64,000 bases of DNA from Flavobacterium aquaticum (GTDB lineage Bacteria > Bacteroidota > Bacteroidia > Flavobacteriales > Flavobacteriaceae): contig NZ_QLMI01000005.1 in NCBI RefSeq assembly GCF_003259835.1, forward strand, positions 186,001 through 250,000. The letters are read 5' to 3'. The translations under genes and the position numbers were made by a program. Each line of letters opens with the position of its first letter. Position 1 is the stretch's first letter. Shown one piece after another: positions 53,274 to 62,331 of the stretch. The notes beneath the pieces are model-generated. The model ran no database searches, was not told the DNA's origin, and saw nothing but the letters and a program-made list of their open reading frames with translations.

Positions 53274-53885
53274 ATGAAAAAACTTGTATTATTACTTATC
53301 CTTGTTGGAAACGTTGCTTTTGCACAAAAACTTACAAAAGAACAACTAATCGATAAAATGTCTGATGTTGGTTGTGAATGTGCTACAAAACAACAAGTTA
53401 CTAAAGAAAATTTAGAAATAACATTAGGACTTTGTATTCTTGAAGCTTTAAATAAATACGAAAAAGATGTTGAAAGACATTATGGTAAAAATGTCATCAC
53501 TAATGACAAAAAAATGGAAGAATTAGGTTATGATATTGGATTAAAAATGGGAGCTAAATGTCCATCAGTTTTTATGAATATGGTGGATGAAGAATCAGAT
53601 ACAAATGGTGAAGAAGTAGTTGAAGAAATTCCTGATGCAGTACTTACAGGAAAAATATCAGAAATTAAATCAGAGCAATTTTTAACTTTTGTTGTTAAAG
53701 AAGATTCAGGAAAAAACAATCAATTTATTTTATTAAGTAGTTTTGATAATGCCTTTTTATTAACAGACAAAGTGCTAAAAGTTTCTGATGCTGTTGATGT
53801 TACGTATTATGAAATGGATTTATTTGATGCTAAACTAGGTAAATTTGTTTCGTTTAAAATTGTTACTGATATCGTAAAAAAATAA
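53274..53885 (+). CDS. hypothetical secreted protein
   Basis: The 203-residue protein has a signal peptide (MKKLVLLLILVGNVAFAQ) that begins at 53274; an upstream in-frame extension overlaps the previous gene and is unlikely. The mature part starts with a helical region containing GCECATKQQ and CILEALNKYE (Cys-containing), then an acidic linker (EEVVEEIPDAV) and a beta-rich end (TGKISEIKSEQFLTFVVKED). The second half has the look of a small OB-like or SH3-like domain, but no family is recognised. It lies 13 bases after the CCG-domain gene. Confidence 0.6.
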   Translation: MKKLVLLLILVGNVAFAQKLTKEQLIDKMSDVGCECATKQQVTKENLEITLGLCILEALNKYEKDVERHYGKNVITNDKKMEELGYDIGLKMGAKCPSVFMNMVDEESDTNGEEVVEEIPDAVLTGKISEIKSEQFLTFVVKEDSGKNNQFILLSSFDNAFLLTDKVLKVSDAVDVTYYEMDLFDAKLGKFVSFKIVTDIVKK

Positions 53886-53887
53886 AC

Positions 53888-54370
53888 ATGTTTGTACCCT
53901 TCGATACTTTACCTGAAGAATCAAAAATTTGGATTTATCAATCTAATAGAAAATTTTCTGATGAAGAAATTCAAGATATTGAAAAGGACTTAACTTCTTT
54001 TTTAGAAAATTGGACTGCGCATGGACAAAACCTTGAAGCTTCTTTTGTAACGCGTTATAATCGTTTTATAATTATTGCTGTAAATCAAGAAGTTCAAGCT
54101 GCAACGGGTTGTTCAATAGATGCTTCGGTACAATTTATTCAAAACTTAGAGCAAAAATACAATGTAGATTTATTGGATAAAATGAACGTTACTTTTAAAG
54201 TAGGCGATCACGTTGCTTTTAAACCTCTTATTGAGTTTAAAAAAATGGCAAAAGAAAAAGCGGTTTCAGAAAACACAATTGTCTTCAATAATTTACTTAA
54301 TACATTAGGTGAGTGGCAAGATTTTTGGGAGGTTCCTGCTAGTGAAAGTTGGCATAACAGATTTTTTTAG
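53888..54370 (+). CDS. conserved Bacteroidota protein, often mislabelled ABC transporter ATPase
   Basis: The 160-residue soluble protein is conserved in flavobacteria and commonly carries the label ABC transporter ATPase. It has no Walker A, Walker B or signature motif, so that label is not supported. Visible blocks are WIYQSNRKFSDEEIQDIE, FLENWTAHGQNL, FIIIAVNQEVQAATGCSIDA and a Trp-rich end (WQDFWEVPASESWHNRF). The gene starts two bases after the previous stop and ends 21 bases before serB, so it belongs to the same transcript. Confidence 0.7.
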   Translation: MFVPFDTLPEESKIWIYQSNRKFSDEEIQDIEKDLTSFLENWTAHGQNLEASFVTRYNRFIIIAVNQEVQAATGCSIDASVQFIQNLEQKYNVDLLDKMNVTFKVGDHVAFKPLIEFKKMAKEKAVSENTIVFNNLLNTLGEWQDFWEVPASESWHNRFF

Positions 54371-54391
54371 CTTCATTTTTCAAAATATCTC

Positions 54392-55615
54392 ATGGATAGC
54401 GATATATTTTTATTAAGCATTTCAGGACATGATAAACCTGGATTGACATCATCATTAACAGCTGTTTTAGCAGAATATGATGCCAATGTTCTCGATATCG
54501 GTCAAGCTAACATTCACGATACACTTTCATTAGGAATTTTGTTCCAAATCAAATCGGGAAAAAAATCGGCTGCCGTTTTAAAAGATATTTTATTCAAATC
54601 CTATGAATTAGGAATTAAAGCCAAATTCAAACCAATTCCTCTTGATGAATACGAAAAATGGGTCAATCTTCAAGGAAAAGATCGTTATATTGTAACACTT
54701 TTAGGAGAAAAATTAACAGCCGAACAAATTTCTCAAGTAACGAAAGTAATCTCTGAAAAGAACTTAAATATTGATGCTATTAAGCGATTGACAGGAAGAG
54801 TTTCATTAGTAAAAGAAGATGATTATCCAAGATCTTCTATCCAATTATCCATTCGTGGTGAAATAAAAGATAAATCTGAATTTACCGAAAAATTCATGGC
54901 TATTTCGTCTGAATTAAATTTAGATATCGCCTTTCAAGAAGACAATATTTTTAGAAGAAATAGACGTCTCGTTTGCTTTGACATGGATTCGACTCTAATC
55001 CAAACTGAAGTAATTGATGAACTTGCCGAACTTGCTGGTGTTGGCGAACAAGTAAAAGCCATTACCGAATCTGCTATGCAAGGCGAAATTGATTTTCAAG
55101 AAAGCTTCAAGCAAAGAATGCTTCTTTTAAAAGGTTTAAGTGAAGAAGTTCTAGAAGAAGTTGCTGTAAATTTACCTATAACTAAAGGAGCAAGGAGATT
55201 AATTGATACTCTAAAATCATACGGATTTAAAACCGCCATTCTTTCTGGTGGATTTACTTATTTTGGAAAATATCTTCAAAAAGAATTAGGAATCGATTAC
55301 GTTTATGCTAACGAATTAGAAATCAAAGACGGAGTTCTTACTGGTGGATATCTTGGCGAAATTGTAGATGGTAACAAAAAAGCAGAATATCTTAAAGAAA
55401 TCGCTCGCAAAGAAGGAATCGATATCAATCAAACCATTGCTGTTGGTGATGGTGCAAATGATTTACCTATGTTAAATCTAGCTGGTTTAGGAATTGCTTT
55501 TCATGCGAAACCTAAAGTAAAAGATAATGCACAAAGTTCTATTTCAAGCATTGGTTTAGATGGTGTTTTATATTTGTTAGGCTATCACGACCGTCATATC
55601 GATTTGATAGATTAA
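54392..55615 (+). CDS. serB: phosphoserine phosphatase with N-terminal ACT-like domains
   Basis: The 407-residue enzyme makes L-serine from phosphoserine. Residues about 1-180 form two ACT-like domains (FLLSISGHDKPGLTSSLTAV and RYIVTLLGEKLTAEQI), which usually bind serine for feedback control. The HAD phosphatase domain follows, with the nucleophile Asp197 and acid Asp199 in CFDMDSTLIQTEVIDE, AILSGGFTYFGKYL and the metal-binding VGDGANDLPML. Length and domain order match the long SerB form. Confidence 0.95.
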   Translation: MDSDIFLLSISGHDKPGLTSSLTAVLAEYDANVLDIGQANIHDTLSLGILFQIKSGKKSAAVLKDILFKSYELGIKAKFKPIPLDEYEKWVNLQGKDRYIVTLLGEKLTAEQISQVTKVISEKNLNIDAIKRLTGRVSLVKEDDYPRSSIQLSIRGEIKDKSEFTEKFMAISSELNLDIAFQEDNIFRRNRRLVCFDMDSTLIQTEVIDELAELAGVGEQVKAITESAMQGEIDFQESFKQRMLLLKGLSEEVLEEVAVNLPITKGARRLIDTLKSYGFKTAILSGGFTYFGKYLQKELGIDYVYANELEIKDGVLTGGYLGEIVDGNKKAEYLKEIARKEGIDINQTIAVGDGANDLPMLNLAGLGIAFHAKPKVKDNAQSSISSIGLDGVLYLLGYHDRHIDLID

Positions 55616-55748
55616 TTTCTTGAAAATTAAGTTTTCCATTAGTTAACAACTTTCTTCATAAAATAAACCTAAAACGCTTTATTTTAAAGTTAAGATGTAG
55701 TATTTTGGCATGGATTTAGTTCTAAGTTAAAAAATCAAACTAAAATTT

Positions 55749-58667
55749 ATGCAAAGAGTGCTCACACTACTGTTTTCGGTAGTTTTCATACATATATCAT
55801 TTTCCCAAAATAAAACCAAACCTGTTTTAACTGCTAAAAAAGTAGTTTCACAACAAGTTTGGGTTGACAGTATTTACAACCAATTTTCGTTTGAAGAAAA
55901 AGTAGGGCAGTTGTTTATGGTTGCCGCTTATTCAAACAAAGACGAAGCTCATAACAAATCCATCGATAAATTAGTTGAAGAATATAAAATTGGAGGATTA
56001 ATTTTCTTTCAAGGCGGACCAGTACGTCAGGCGAAATTAACGAATCGTTTTCAAGCAAAAGCAAAAGTACCTTTGTTCATCGGAATTGATGCCGAATGGG
56101 GTTTAAGCATGCGATTAGATTCTACCTATCGTTATCCTTGGAACATGACGCTTGGAGCTGTTCAAGACATGAAATTGATTGAAAAAGCTGGAAATCAAAT
56201 GGCAAAACAATCAAAACGAATGGGAATTCATTTCAATTTTGCTCCTGTTGTGGATATCAATACTAATCCAAAAAATCCCATTATTGGTAATCGTTCGTTT
56301 GGGGAAACAAAAGAAAATGTTACCGCCAGAGCTATCGCATTAATGAAAGGTTTACAAGACGAAGGCGTTTATGCAACAGCGAAACATTTTCCAGGACATG
56401 GCGATACTTCAACCGATTCGCATCATACTTTACCCGTTGTAAATTTTGATAAAAATCGATTGAATGACGTGGAGCTTTATCCTTATAAAGAGTTGATTAA
56501 AAACGGATTAACAAGTGTAATGGTAGCGCATTTGAATGTGCCAAGTTTAGAACCTAGAGCGAATTATCCAACCTCAATTTCGTATGCTGTTGTAACTGAT
56601 TTGTTAAAAAAAGAATTGCAATTTGAAGGTTTAATTTTTACCGATGCCTTGAATATGAAAGGTGCAAGTAATTTTAAAAAACCTGGCGACATTGATTTAG
56701 AAGCTTTTTTAGCTGGAAATGACGTTTTGTTGTTTGCTGAAAATGTTCCGGTTGCGATTAAGAAATTCAAAGAAGCGTATGATTCAGGTATAATTACAGA
56801 TGAACGTTTGATGTATTCTGTTAAAAAGATTTTAGCTCACAAATACAAATCTAATTTAAATAACTATCAACCCATCGTTTTAGATAATTTATATCAAGAT
56901 TTGAATGCAGTTGAATATGACGCATTGAACTATAAATTATACGAAAATGCAGTAACTGTAATCAAAAATCATGTTAAATTAGTTCCTGTTCGCGATATTG
57001 AAAAAGAAAAAATTGCGTATATCAAACTAGGAAATGACAAATCAGACACTTTTTTATTGAACTTAAGAAATTATGCTTCTGTAAGTGAAATTACAAATAA
57101 GAATTTAGATTCAGTTTTAGTACAATTGCAAGATTATACGAAAGTAATTATTGGGTATCACAAACAAGATGGCGCATGGAGAAATCACAATTTGAATTTC
57201 AAAGAAATGCTTTGGATAAACCAAATTGCCAAGCAAAACGAAGTGATTTTAACTTGTTTTACAAAGCCATATTCATTGACTAATTTAAAGAATTTTGAAG
57301 ATATTGAAACCATCATCGTTGCCTATCAAAATAATGATATTGCGCAAACGATTGCCCCTCAAATTATCTTTGGAGCAATGGGAGCAAAAGGAAAATTACC
57401 AGTTTCTATTGACGATGAATTCAAAGTAAATGAAGGAATAGAAACTTTAGAAATCAAACGTTTAGGATTTACAATTCCTGAAAATGTGGGGATGAATTCT
57501 AAAGTTTTAATAAAAATTGATTCGATTGCTAATCATGCTATTTCTAAGAAAATGACACCTGGACTTCAAGTGGTTGTAGCTCGAAAAGGAAAAGTTATTT
57601 ATCAAAAATCTTTTGGAAATCATACTTATGAATCGAGCCAAAAAGTTAGTAATTCAGATGTTTATGATATTGCTTCCTTGACTAAAATTGTAGCTACTTT
57701 ACCTAACGTAATGCAAGAATTTGACAAAGGACATTTAACTTTAGAAACTAAGTTAAAATCCATGTTACCAATGGCTAAAAATTCTAATAAAGCCAATGCA
57801 ACAGTTTTAGATATGTTAACGCATCAAGCTCGTTTTCAACCTTGGATTCCTTTTTATAAAGCTACATTAGACAGTCTGAACCGTCCAAGTACTCATTTTT
57901 ACAGAAGTGAATTTTCTGATGAATTTCCAATTCACGTTGCTGATAAATTATATTTGAGAAAGGATTATAATGATACGATTGTAAAAACAATTTTAGACAG
58001 CGAATTATTGCCAAAAAAACAATACAAATACAGTGATTTCTCTTTTATTTTATTCAAAGAATATTTAGAATATCACAATAAAAAATCGCTTGAAGATTTA
58101 GCACACGCTAATTTTTTTGAGCCTTTAGGAGCCAATACCATAATGTATAATCCGTTGCGAAAAATGAATGCAAATAGAATTATTCCAACGGAAAACGACA
58201 CCTATTTCAGACATCAACTAGTTCAAGGATATGTTCACGATATGGCTGCCGCGATGCAAGGTGGAATTTCAGGACATGCTGGTTTGTTTTCTAATGCTTT
58301 AGATGTTGCAAAAGTGATGCAAATGTATCTCCAAAAAGGAAGTTATGGCGGAAAAACCTATATTTCCGAAAACACTTTTAATATGTTCAATACCTGTTAT
58401 TTCTGTAAAGATGGAAATAGAAGAGGGGTTGGTTTCGATAAACCGCAATTAGGAAATGAAGGTCCAACTTGTGGTTGCGTTTCACTAACGAGTTTCGGAC
58501 ACACCGGTTTTACTGGAACTATGACTTGGGCTGATCCAGAAAAAGAAATTGTATACGTTTTCTTATCAAATAGAACATATCCAGATTCAAACGCTGCGAA
58601 TAAATTATCAAAAGAAAATATCAGAGAAAATATTCAAAAAGTAATTTACGAAGCGATTGTTGAGTAA
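55749..58667 (+). CDS. GH3 N-acetylglucosaminidase-like and serine beta-lactamase-like fusion
   Basis: The 972-residue exported protein (signal about 1-20, ending HISFSQ) joins two enzymes. Residues about 40-570 are a glycoside hydrolase family 3 module with the NagZ signature KHFPGHGDTSTDSHH (212-226) and a nucleophile in GLIFTDALNMKGA (D299). Residues about 590-970 are a class C beta-lactamase-like module with S643-L-T-K646 and a later YSDF (Tyr-x-x motif) and HTGFTG. The NagZ-like loop argues for GlcNAc-anhydromuramyl or muropeptide substrates, and the second module could be a D-amino-acid peptidase or esterase. The two together suggest periplasmic peptidoglycan turnover. Confidence 0.9.
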   Translation: MQRVLTLLFSVVFIHISFSQNKTKPVLTAKKVVSQQVWVDSIYNQFSFEEKVGQLFMVAAYSNKDEAHNKSIDKLVEEYKIGGLIFFQGGPVRQAKLTNRFQAKAKVPLFIGIDAEWGLSMRLDSTYRYPWNMTLGAVQDMKLIEKAGNQMAKQSKRMGIHFNFAPVVDINTNPKNPIIGNRSFGETKENVTARAIALMKGLQDEGVYATAKHFPGHGDTSTDSHHTLPVVNFDKNRLNDVELYPYKELIKNGLTSVMVAHLNVPSLEPRANYPTSISYAVVTDLLKKELQFEGLIFTDALNMKGASNFKKPGDIDLEAFLAGNDVLLFAENVPVAIKKFKEAYDSGIITDERLMYSVKKILAHKYKSNLNNYQPIVLDNLYQDLNAVEYDALNYKLYENAVTVIKNHVKLVPVRDIEKEKIAYIKLGNDKSDTFLLNLRNYASVSEITNKNLDSVLVQLQDYTKVIIGYHKQDGAWRNHNLNFKEMLWINQIAKQNEVILTCFTKPYSLTNLKNFEDIETIIVAYQNNDIAQTIAPQIIFGAMGAKGKLPVSIDDEFKVNEGIETLEIKRLGFTIPENVGMNSKVLIKIDSIANHAISKKMTPGLQVVVARKGKVIYQKSFGNHTYESSQKVSNSDVYDIASLTKIVATLPNVMQEFDKGHLTLETKLKSMLPMAKNSNKANATVLDMLTHQARFQPWIPFYKATLDSLNRPSTHFYRSEFSDEFPIHVADKLYLRKDYNDTIVKTILDSELLPKKQYKYSDFSFILFKEYLEYHNKKSLEDLAHANFFEPLGANTIMYNPLRKMNANRIIPTENDTYFRHQLVQGYVHDMAAAMQGGISGHAGLFSNALDVAKVMQMYLQKGSYGGKTYISENTFNMFNTCYFCKDGNRRGVGFDKPQLGNEGPTCGCVSLTSFGHTGFTGTMTWADPEKEIVYVFLSNRTYPDSNAANKLSKENIRENIQKVIYEAIVE

Positions 58668-58706
58668 TTTTTGTAAATTTAATTCTCTAATTTCAAAAAA
58701 CGAACC

Positions 58707-59162
58707 ATGACATCAGAAGCAACAACAGTAGAGCAATACATCAACGAAGCTCCAGAAGATAGAAGAGAAGCATTACACAAACTAAGAAATATAATTTTAG
58801 AAAATCTTCCAGAAGGATTTAAAGAAGGAATGGGTTATGGCATGGCTGGTTATGTGGTGCCGCATTCAATTTATCCTCAAGGTTATCATTGTAATCCAAA
58901 ACAAGCGTTGCCTTTTATGGGATTTGCAAGTCAAAAAAACAGCATCAATTTCTATCATATGGGAATATATGCTAAGCCTGAGTTGTACGATTGGTTTGTA
59001 ACGGAATATCCAAAACATTCGAAACAAAAATTAGATATTGGAAAAAGTTGTTTGCGTATCAAAAAACCTGAAAATATTCCATTTGAATTGATTGGTGAGT
59101 TGGTAAAAAAAATCTCAGTACAAGATTGGATAGCTACTTACGAAGCGGCTTTTAAAAAATAA
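58707..59162 (+). CDS. DUF1801 (YdhG-like) protein
   Basis: The 151-residue protein matches the DUF1801/YdhG-adjacent group: TVEQYINEAPEDRREALHKLRNII at the start, EGFKEGMGYGMAGYVVPH, and ALPFMGFASQKNSINFYHMGIY, then a final DWIATYEAAFK. The fold is small alpha-beta and may bind ligands; no catalytic role is known. It is a single gene between the GH3 fusion and bshA, and a short element-like word pair follows its stop. Confidence 0.8.
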   Translation: MTSEATTVEQYINEAPEDRREALHKLRNIILENLPEGFKEGMGYGMAGYVVPHSIYPQGYHCNPKQALPFMGFASQKNSINFYHMGIYAKPELYDWFVTEYPKHSKQKLDIGKSCLRIKKPENIPFELIGELVKKISVQDWIATYEAAFKK

Positions 59163-59166
59163 TTTT

Positions 59167-59196
59167 TAACAAATGTTTTAGAATTGCCAACGTTAG
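59167..59196 (+). repeat. possible short echo of the attC-like elements
   Basis: AACAAATGTTT begins six bases after the DUF1801 stop, and GCCAACGTTAG closes the stretch. These resemble the end words of element E, but the region is AT-rich and chance is a real alternative. Confidence 0.2.
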
Positions 59197-59227
59197 AAGT
59201 GGTAATTTTATTTCAAAATTTATATAA

Positions 59228-60361
59228 ATGAAAATTGCTATAGTTTGTTATCCTACATTTGGAGGAAGTGGTGTTGTGGCAACCGAATTAGGTTTGGAAT
59301 TAGCCAAAAGAGGACACGAAATTCACTTCATTACATACAGTCAACCTGTCCGTTTGGCTTTATTGAATCCTAATGTACACTACCACGAAGTTCACGTTCC
59401 AGAATATCCGTTGTTTCACTATCAACCTTATGAATTAGCGCTTTCAAGCAAATTGGTTGACATGGTAAAATTGTTCAAAATTGATGTTTTACATGTGCAT
59501 TATGCTATTCCACACGCTTATGCGGGTTACATGGCAAAACAAATGTTAGCAGATGAAGGAATTCATATTCCAATGGTCACCACGCTTCATGGAACCGATA
59601 TTACTTTAGTTGGAAACCATCCATTTTATAAGCCAGCTGTAAGTTTTAGTATTAATAAGTCGGATGTAGTGACGAGCGTTTCTCAAAGTTTGAAAGACGA
59701 TACGTATCGTTTATTTGATATTAAAAACGAGATAGATGTTATTCCAAATTTCATTGAATTAAATAAAGAGAAATTAAAAGAAAACATTCCGTGTCATCGT
59801 TCTTTAATGGCGCCTGATAATGAAAAGATTATTACACATATTTCGAATTTTAGAAAAGTAAAACGTATCGAAGATATTGTGAGAATCTTTTTTGAGATTC
59901 AGAAAGAAGTACCATCCAAATTAATGATGGTTGGAGAAGGTCCAGAAAAAGAAGGAGCAGAGCAATTGTGCGAGCAATTAGGAATTCAAAACAAAGTTAT
60001 TTTCTTTGGAAACAGTAATGAAATTGATAAGATTTTATGCTTTTCAGATTTATTCTTACTACCATCGGAAACTGAAAGTTTTGGTTTAGCTGCTTTAGAA
60101 GCAATGGCATGCGGAGTTCCTGTAATTTCAAGTAATTCAGGTGGTTTACCAGAAGTAAATAAAGATGGTTTTTCGGGTTATCTAAGTGATGTTGGTGATG
60201 TTGCTAAAATGAGTAGCGATGCAATTTCACTTTTAAAAGATGAAAATAAGTTGGCTCAATTTAAAGTAAATGCTTTAGCAACGGCTAAACTTTTTGATAT
60301 TCATAATATTGTACCTTTATATGAACAGGTTTATTTAAAAGCCATAAATTCTAAAAAATGA
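59228..60361 (+). CDS. bshA: N-acetyl-alpha-D-glucosaminyl L-malate synthase BshA
   Basis: The 377-residue GT4 glycosyltransferase joins UDP-GlcNAc to L-malate, the first step of bacillithiol synthesis. The opening MKIAIVCYPTFGGSGVVATE, then HVHYAIPHAYAGYMAKQ, TTLHGTDITLVG and the donor site PSETESFGLAALEAMACGVP are characteristic of BshA and separate it from other GT4 enzymes. bshB and bshC are not in this window. The next gene overlaps the stop codon by four bases. Confidence 0.94.
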   Translation: MKIAIVCYPTFGGSGVVATELGLELAKRGHEIHFITYSQPVRLALLNPNVHYHEVHVPEYPLFHYQPYELALSSKLVDMVKLFKIDVLHVHYAIPHAYAGYMAKQMLADEGIHIPMVTTLHGTDITLVGNHPFYKPAVSFSINKSDVVTSVSQSLKDDTYRLFDIKNEIDVIPNFIELNKEKLKENIPCHRSLMAPDNEKIITHISNFRKVKRIEDIVRIFFEIQKEVPSKLMMVGEGPEKEGAEQLCEQLGIQNKVIFFGNSNEIDKILCFSDLFLLPSETESFGLAALEAMACGVPVISSNSGGLPEVNKDGFSGYLSDVGDVAKMSSDAISLLKDENKLAQFKVNALATAKLFDIHNIVPLYEQVYLKAINSKK

Positions 60362-60789
60362 TCAAATTTTTACCTTTTTTATTACTAATGTTATCTTGTA
60401 GCAGTAATGCACCTAAAGAAGTTTTAGATACCACATATACCATTATTTTTAAAAGTGAAATGGGCGGGTCTGAAAAAGCAGGTCATTTGTTAATTCAGGA
60501 TAATGAAACCTATATTCAATTTATTGAGTCACTAAAATTAGATGAATCGCAATATGCTAATTTCTTAAAAGTAGATTTTAAGAAAAAAAATGTTTTGGTT
60601 TTATATCAGGGTCAAAAAAATTCAGGAGGTTATACGATTGATATAGAATCTGTTAGTAATAATGATAATACAATAGTTGTTAAGAAAAGTGAAATTGGAC
60701 CCAAAAAAGGAGAAATGGCAACAACTGTAATGACAGCTCCTTATTGTGTAGCTTTAATTCCAAAAGGAAATAAATTAATTATAGAATAA
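60358..60789 (+). CDS. PrcB-like lipoprotein
   Basis: The 143-residue protein has a lipobox (LLLMLSCSS, Cys14) and a C-terminal domain of the PrcB type. It is recognised by VLVLYQGQKNSGGYTIDIESV and the closing TAPYCVALIPKGNKLI. In Treponema, PrcB is a lipoprotein subunit of a protease complex; here no protease gene adjoins, so only the domain is claimed. Its ATG overlaps the bshA stop (ATGA), so the two are translationally coupled. Confidence 0.75.
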   Translation: MIKFLPFLLLMLSCSSNAPKEVLDTTYTIIFKSEMGGSEKAGHLLIQDNETYIQFIESLKLDESQYANFLKVDFKKKNVLVLYQGQKNSGGYTIDIESVSNNDNTIVVKKSEIGPKKGEMATTVMTAPYCVALIPKGNKLIIE

Positions 60790-60790
60790 A

Positions 60791-60820
60791 AAAAAGTCCC
60801 GATTTAATCGGGACTTTTTA
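60791..60820. terminator. bidirectional terminator, copy 2 of an exact 30-bp repeat
   Basis: All 30 bases are identical to 16827-16856. It lies between the convergent PrcB-like gene and the outer-membrane barrel gene. Confidence 0.88.
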
Positions 60821-60821
60821 A

Positions 60822-61319
60822 TTAATCAAATTTGTATCTAATTCCTAATCCTAAATCTGGACCAAAACCATCTCTAAATTCTGTGTAATCACCTCCAAAA
60901 TAAATTTCTGGTCTAAAATCTAAAGATAATTGTAATGGAATTTCTTTAAAGTTATATTCAATTCCAATATCACCAGCAGCTAATACAAAACTTCCGCTGT
61001 CTTTGAAATCGTTTTTATTGTAACTCCAACTTCCAACACCAGCTCCAACACCAGCATACCAGTTAAAACCTCCTTCAATGTTCCATACCCATTGGTATAA
61101 ACCAACTAATTTAAAAGCATCAACATCTTTACTGTTTCTCCAACCTAAATCGAATTCTAAACGATTATTAGAATCTAAACCTCTCTGATAAGAAATTTCT
61201 CCACCAAAACCGTCGTTGTCACCTAAACGCAACCCTAATGCGTTCTTAGAAATGTCCTGAGCCTGTGCGCTGAATGCTAAGCCTAGTAGCATAATAGCAG
61301 ATAAAATTACTTTTTTCAT
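60822..61319 (-). CDS. outer-membrane beta-barrel protein, hypothetical
   Basis: The 165-residue protein has a signal peptide (MKKVILSAIMLLGLAFSAQAQ) and alternating hydrophobic and polar strands with Tyr/Trp girdles (NRLEFDLGWRN, KLVGLYQWVWNI, NWYAGVGAGVGSWSY), ending in an aromatic-flanked strand (LGLGIRYKFD) with terminal Phe-Asp. This pattern fits a small eight-stranded OmpA/OmpW-like barrel. Its role is unknown. Confidence 0.75.
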   Translation of the reverse strand: MKKVILSAIMLLGLAFSAQAQDISKNALGLRLGDNDGFGGEISYQRGLDSNNRLEFDLGWRNSKDVDAFKLVGLYQWVWNIEGGFNWYAGVGAGVGSWSYNKNDFKDSGSFVLAAGDIGIEYNFKEIPLQLSLDFRPEIYFGGDYTEFRDGFGPDLGLGIRYKFD

Positions 61320-61370
61320 ATAAATCTGTTTTTACAAATATAGCCAATTCTTCACAAATACTATGCCAAT

Positions 61371-62174
61371 TTAATTTATAATGTAAGTGTCTAAAAATTC
61401 TTCTTGTGTTTGTGTATTTGTTGGAGGAACTCCAAATTCATCTGCAATAAAACTATTAATATTATATGAAGATACAGTATTTGTATAGACAACCCCAATT
61501 CCATCTGCTAAATATTGAGTTGAAACTAAGACATCTTGCGCAGCTAAAGCTGTAATAGTTTGTGGTGATCCTAAAACTGTAATGACTGTAGTTATACTTA
61601 CGTTTAGTTTAATTTTAGTTGATTTAACATTAGAATAGGTAACACCATTAGTTGCAAAAGTAGAAAGAGTTTCTCCTCCATAACTTTGTAAAGAATAGTT
61701 AATAGTTAAAGGATAACCATTTACAGTTTCATTAATTGAACCTGTAACTGCCGAACTATTTAAAGCTTGGTTATTTGAGGCATTACTATTAAAAATAACA
61801 AAATCATCTAAGGATAAATCAAGATTAATCGGTAAGTTTTGACCTGGCGCTAAAGATAAATCGCCCGATAAAAGTAATTTTGAATCACTTTTTCTAACAC
61901 CATTATTTCGTAGTGATGAGGAATAAAATCCAGTAGCTACATCATCTCTTGTTTGAAACTTTTTATAGGTTTTAGTATTAAAAACAACATCACCTGAAAT
62001 ATATAAAGAATCTCTTGAAAGTGTTCCTTCGCTATCTACATCATAAGTCCAGTAGTTATTATTGTTTAACGGAATTTCAAAATTAGTTCCATTATTTCCA
62101 TTTTCATCATCACTTGAACACGATAGGAATAATATAGAACTACATAAAATTGTTAAAAGAATGCTTTTTTTCAT
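61371..62174 (-). CDS. hypothetical lipoprotein
   Basis: The 267-residue protein has a lipobox (SSILFLSCSSDD, Cys19) followed by an Asn/Asp-rich linker (ENGNNGTN) and a beta-rich region beginning IPLNNNNYWTYDVDSEG. The opening NYWTYDV phrase resembles small lipoproteins of unknown function common in Bacteroidota. The rest gives no further motif. It lies upstream of the barrel gene on the same strand, and 51 bases separate them. Confidence 0.6.
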   Translation of the reverse strand: MKKSILLTILCSSILFLSCSSDDENGNNGTNFEIPLNNNNYWTYDVDSEGTLSRDSLYISGDVVFNTKTYKKFQTRDDVATGFYSSSLRNNGVRKSDSKLLLSGDLSLAPGQNLPINLDLSLDDFVIFNSNASNNQALNSSAVTGSINETVNGYPLTINYSLQSYGGETLSTFATNGVTYSNVKSTKIKLNVSITTVITVLGSPQTITALAAQDVLVSTQYLADGIGVVYTNTVSSYNINSFIADEFGVPPTNTQTQEEFLDTYIIN

Positions 62175-62286
62175 GTTATTTTGGGTTAGATTAATATGCT
62201 AATTTACTGTTTTAACTTAAATTATTAAAAATATTTATTTAAAAATTCGATTTGTTTTTTATTTCCACTGTTTTTTAAATAATCAT

Positions 62287-62294
62287 TACATTTG
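62287..62294 (+). promoter_or_regulatory. -7 box of aroC
   Basis: TACATTTG is a perfect -7 sequence 37 bases before the aroC ATG. No -33 TTG lies at the standard distance. Confidence 0.45.
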
Positions 62295-62331
62295 TTACAA
62301 GATGTTTTATAAACTCAGATAATACTTAGCT

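Noticed and set aside
53888..54370. ABC transporter ATPase
   Set aside because: The protein lacks Walker A, Walker B and the signature motif, and is too short.
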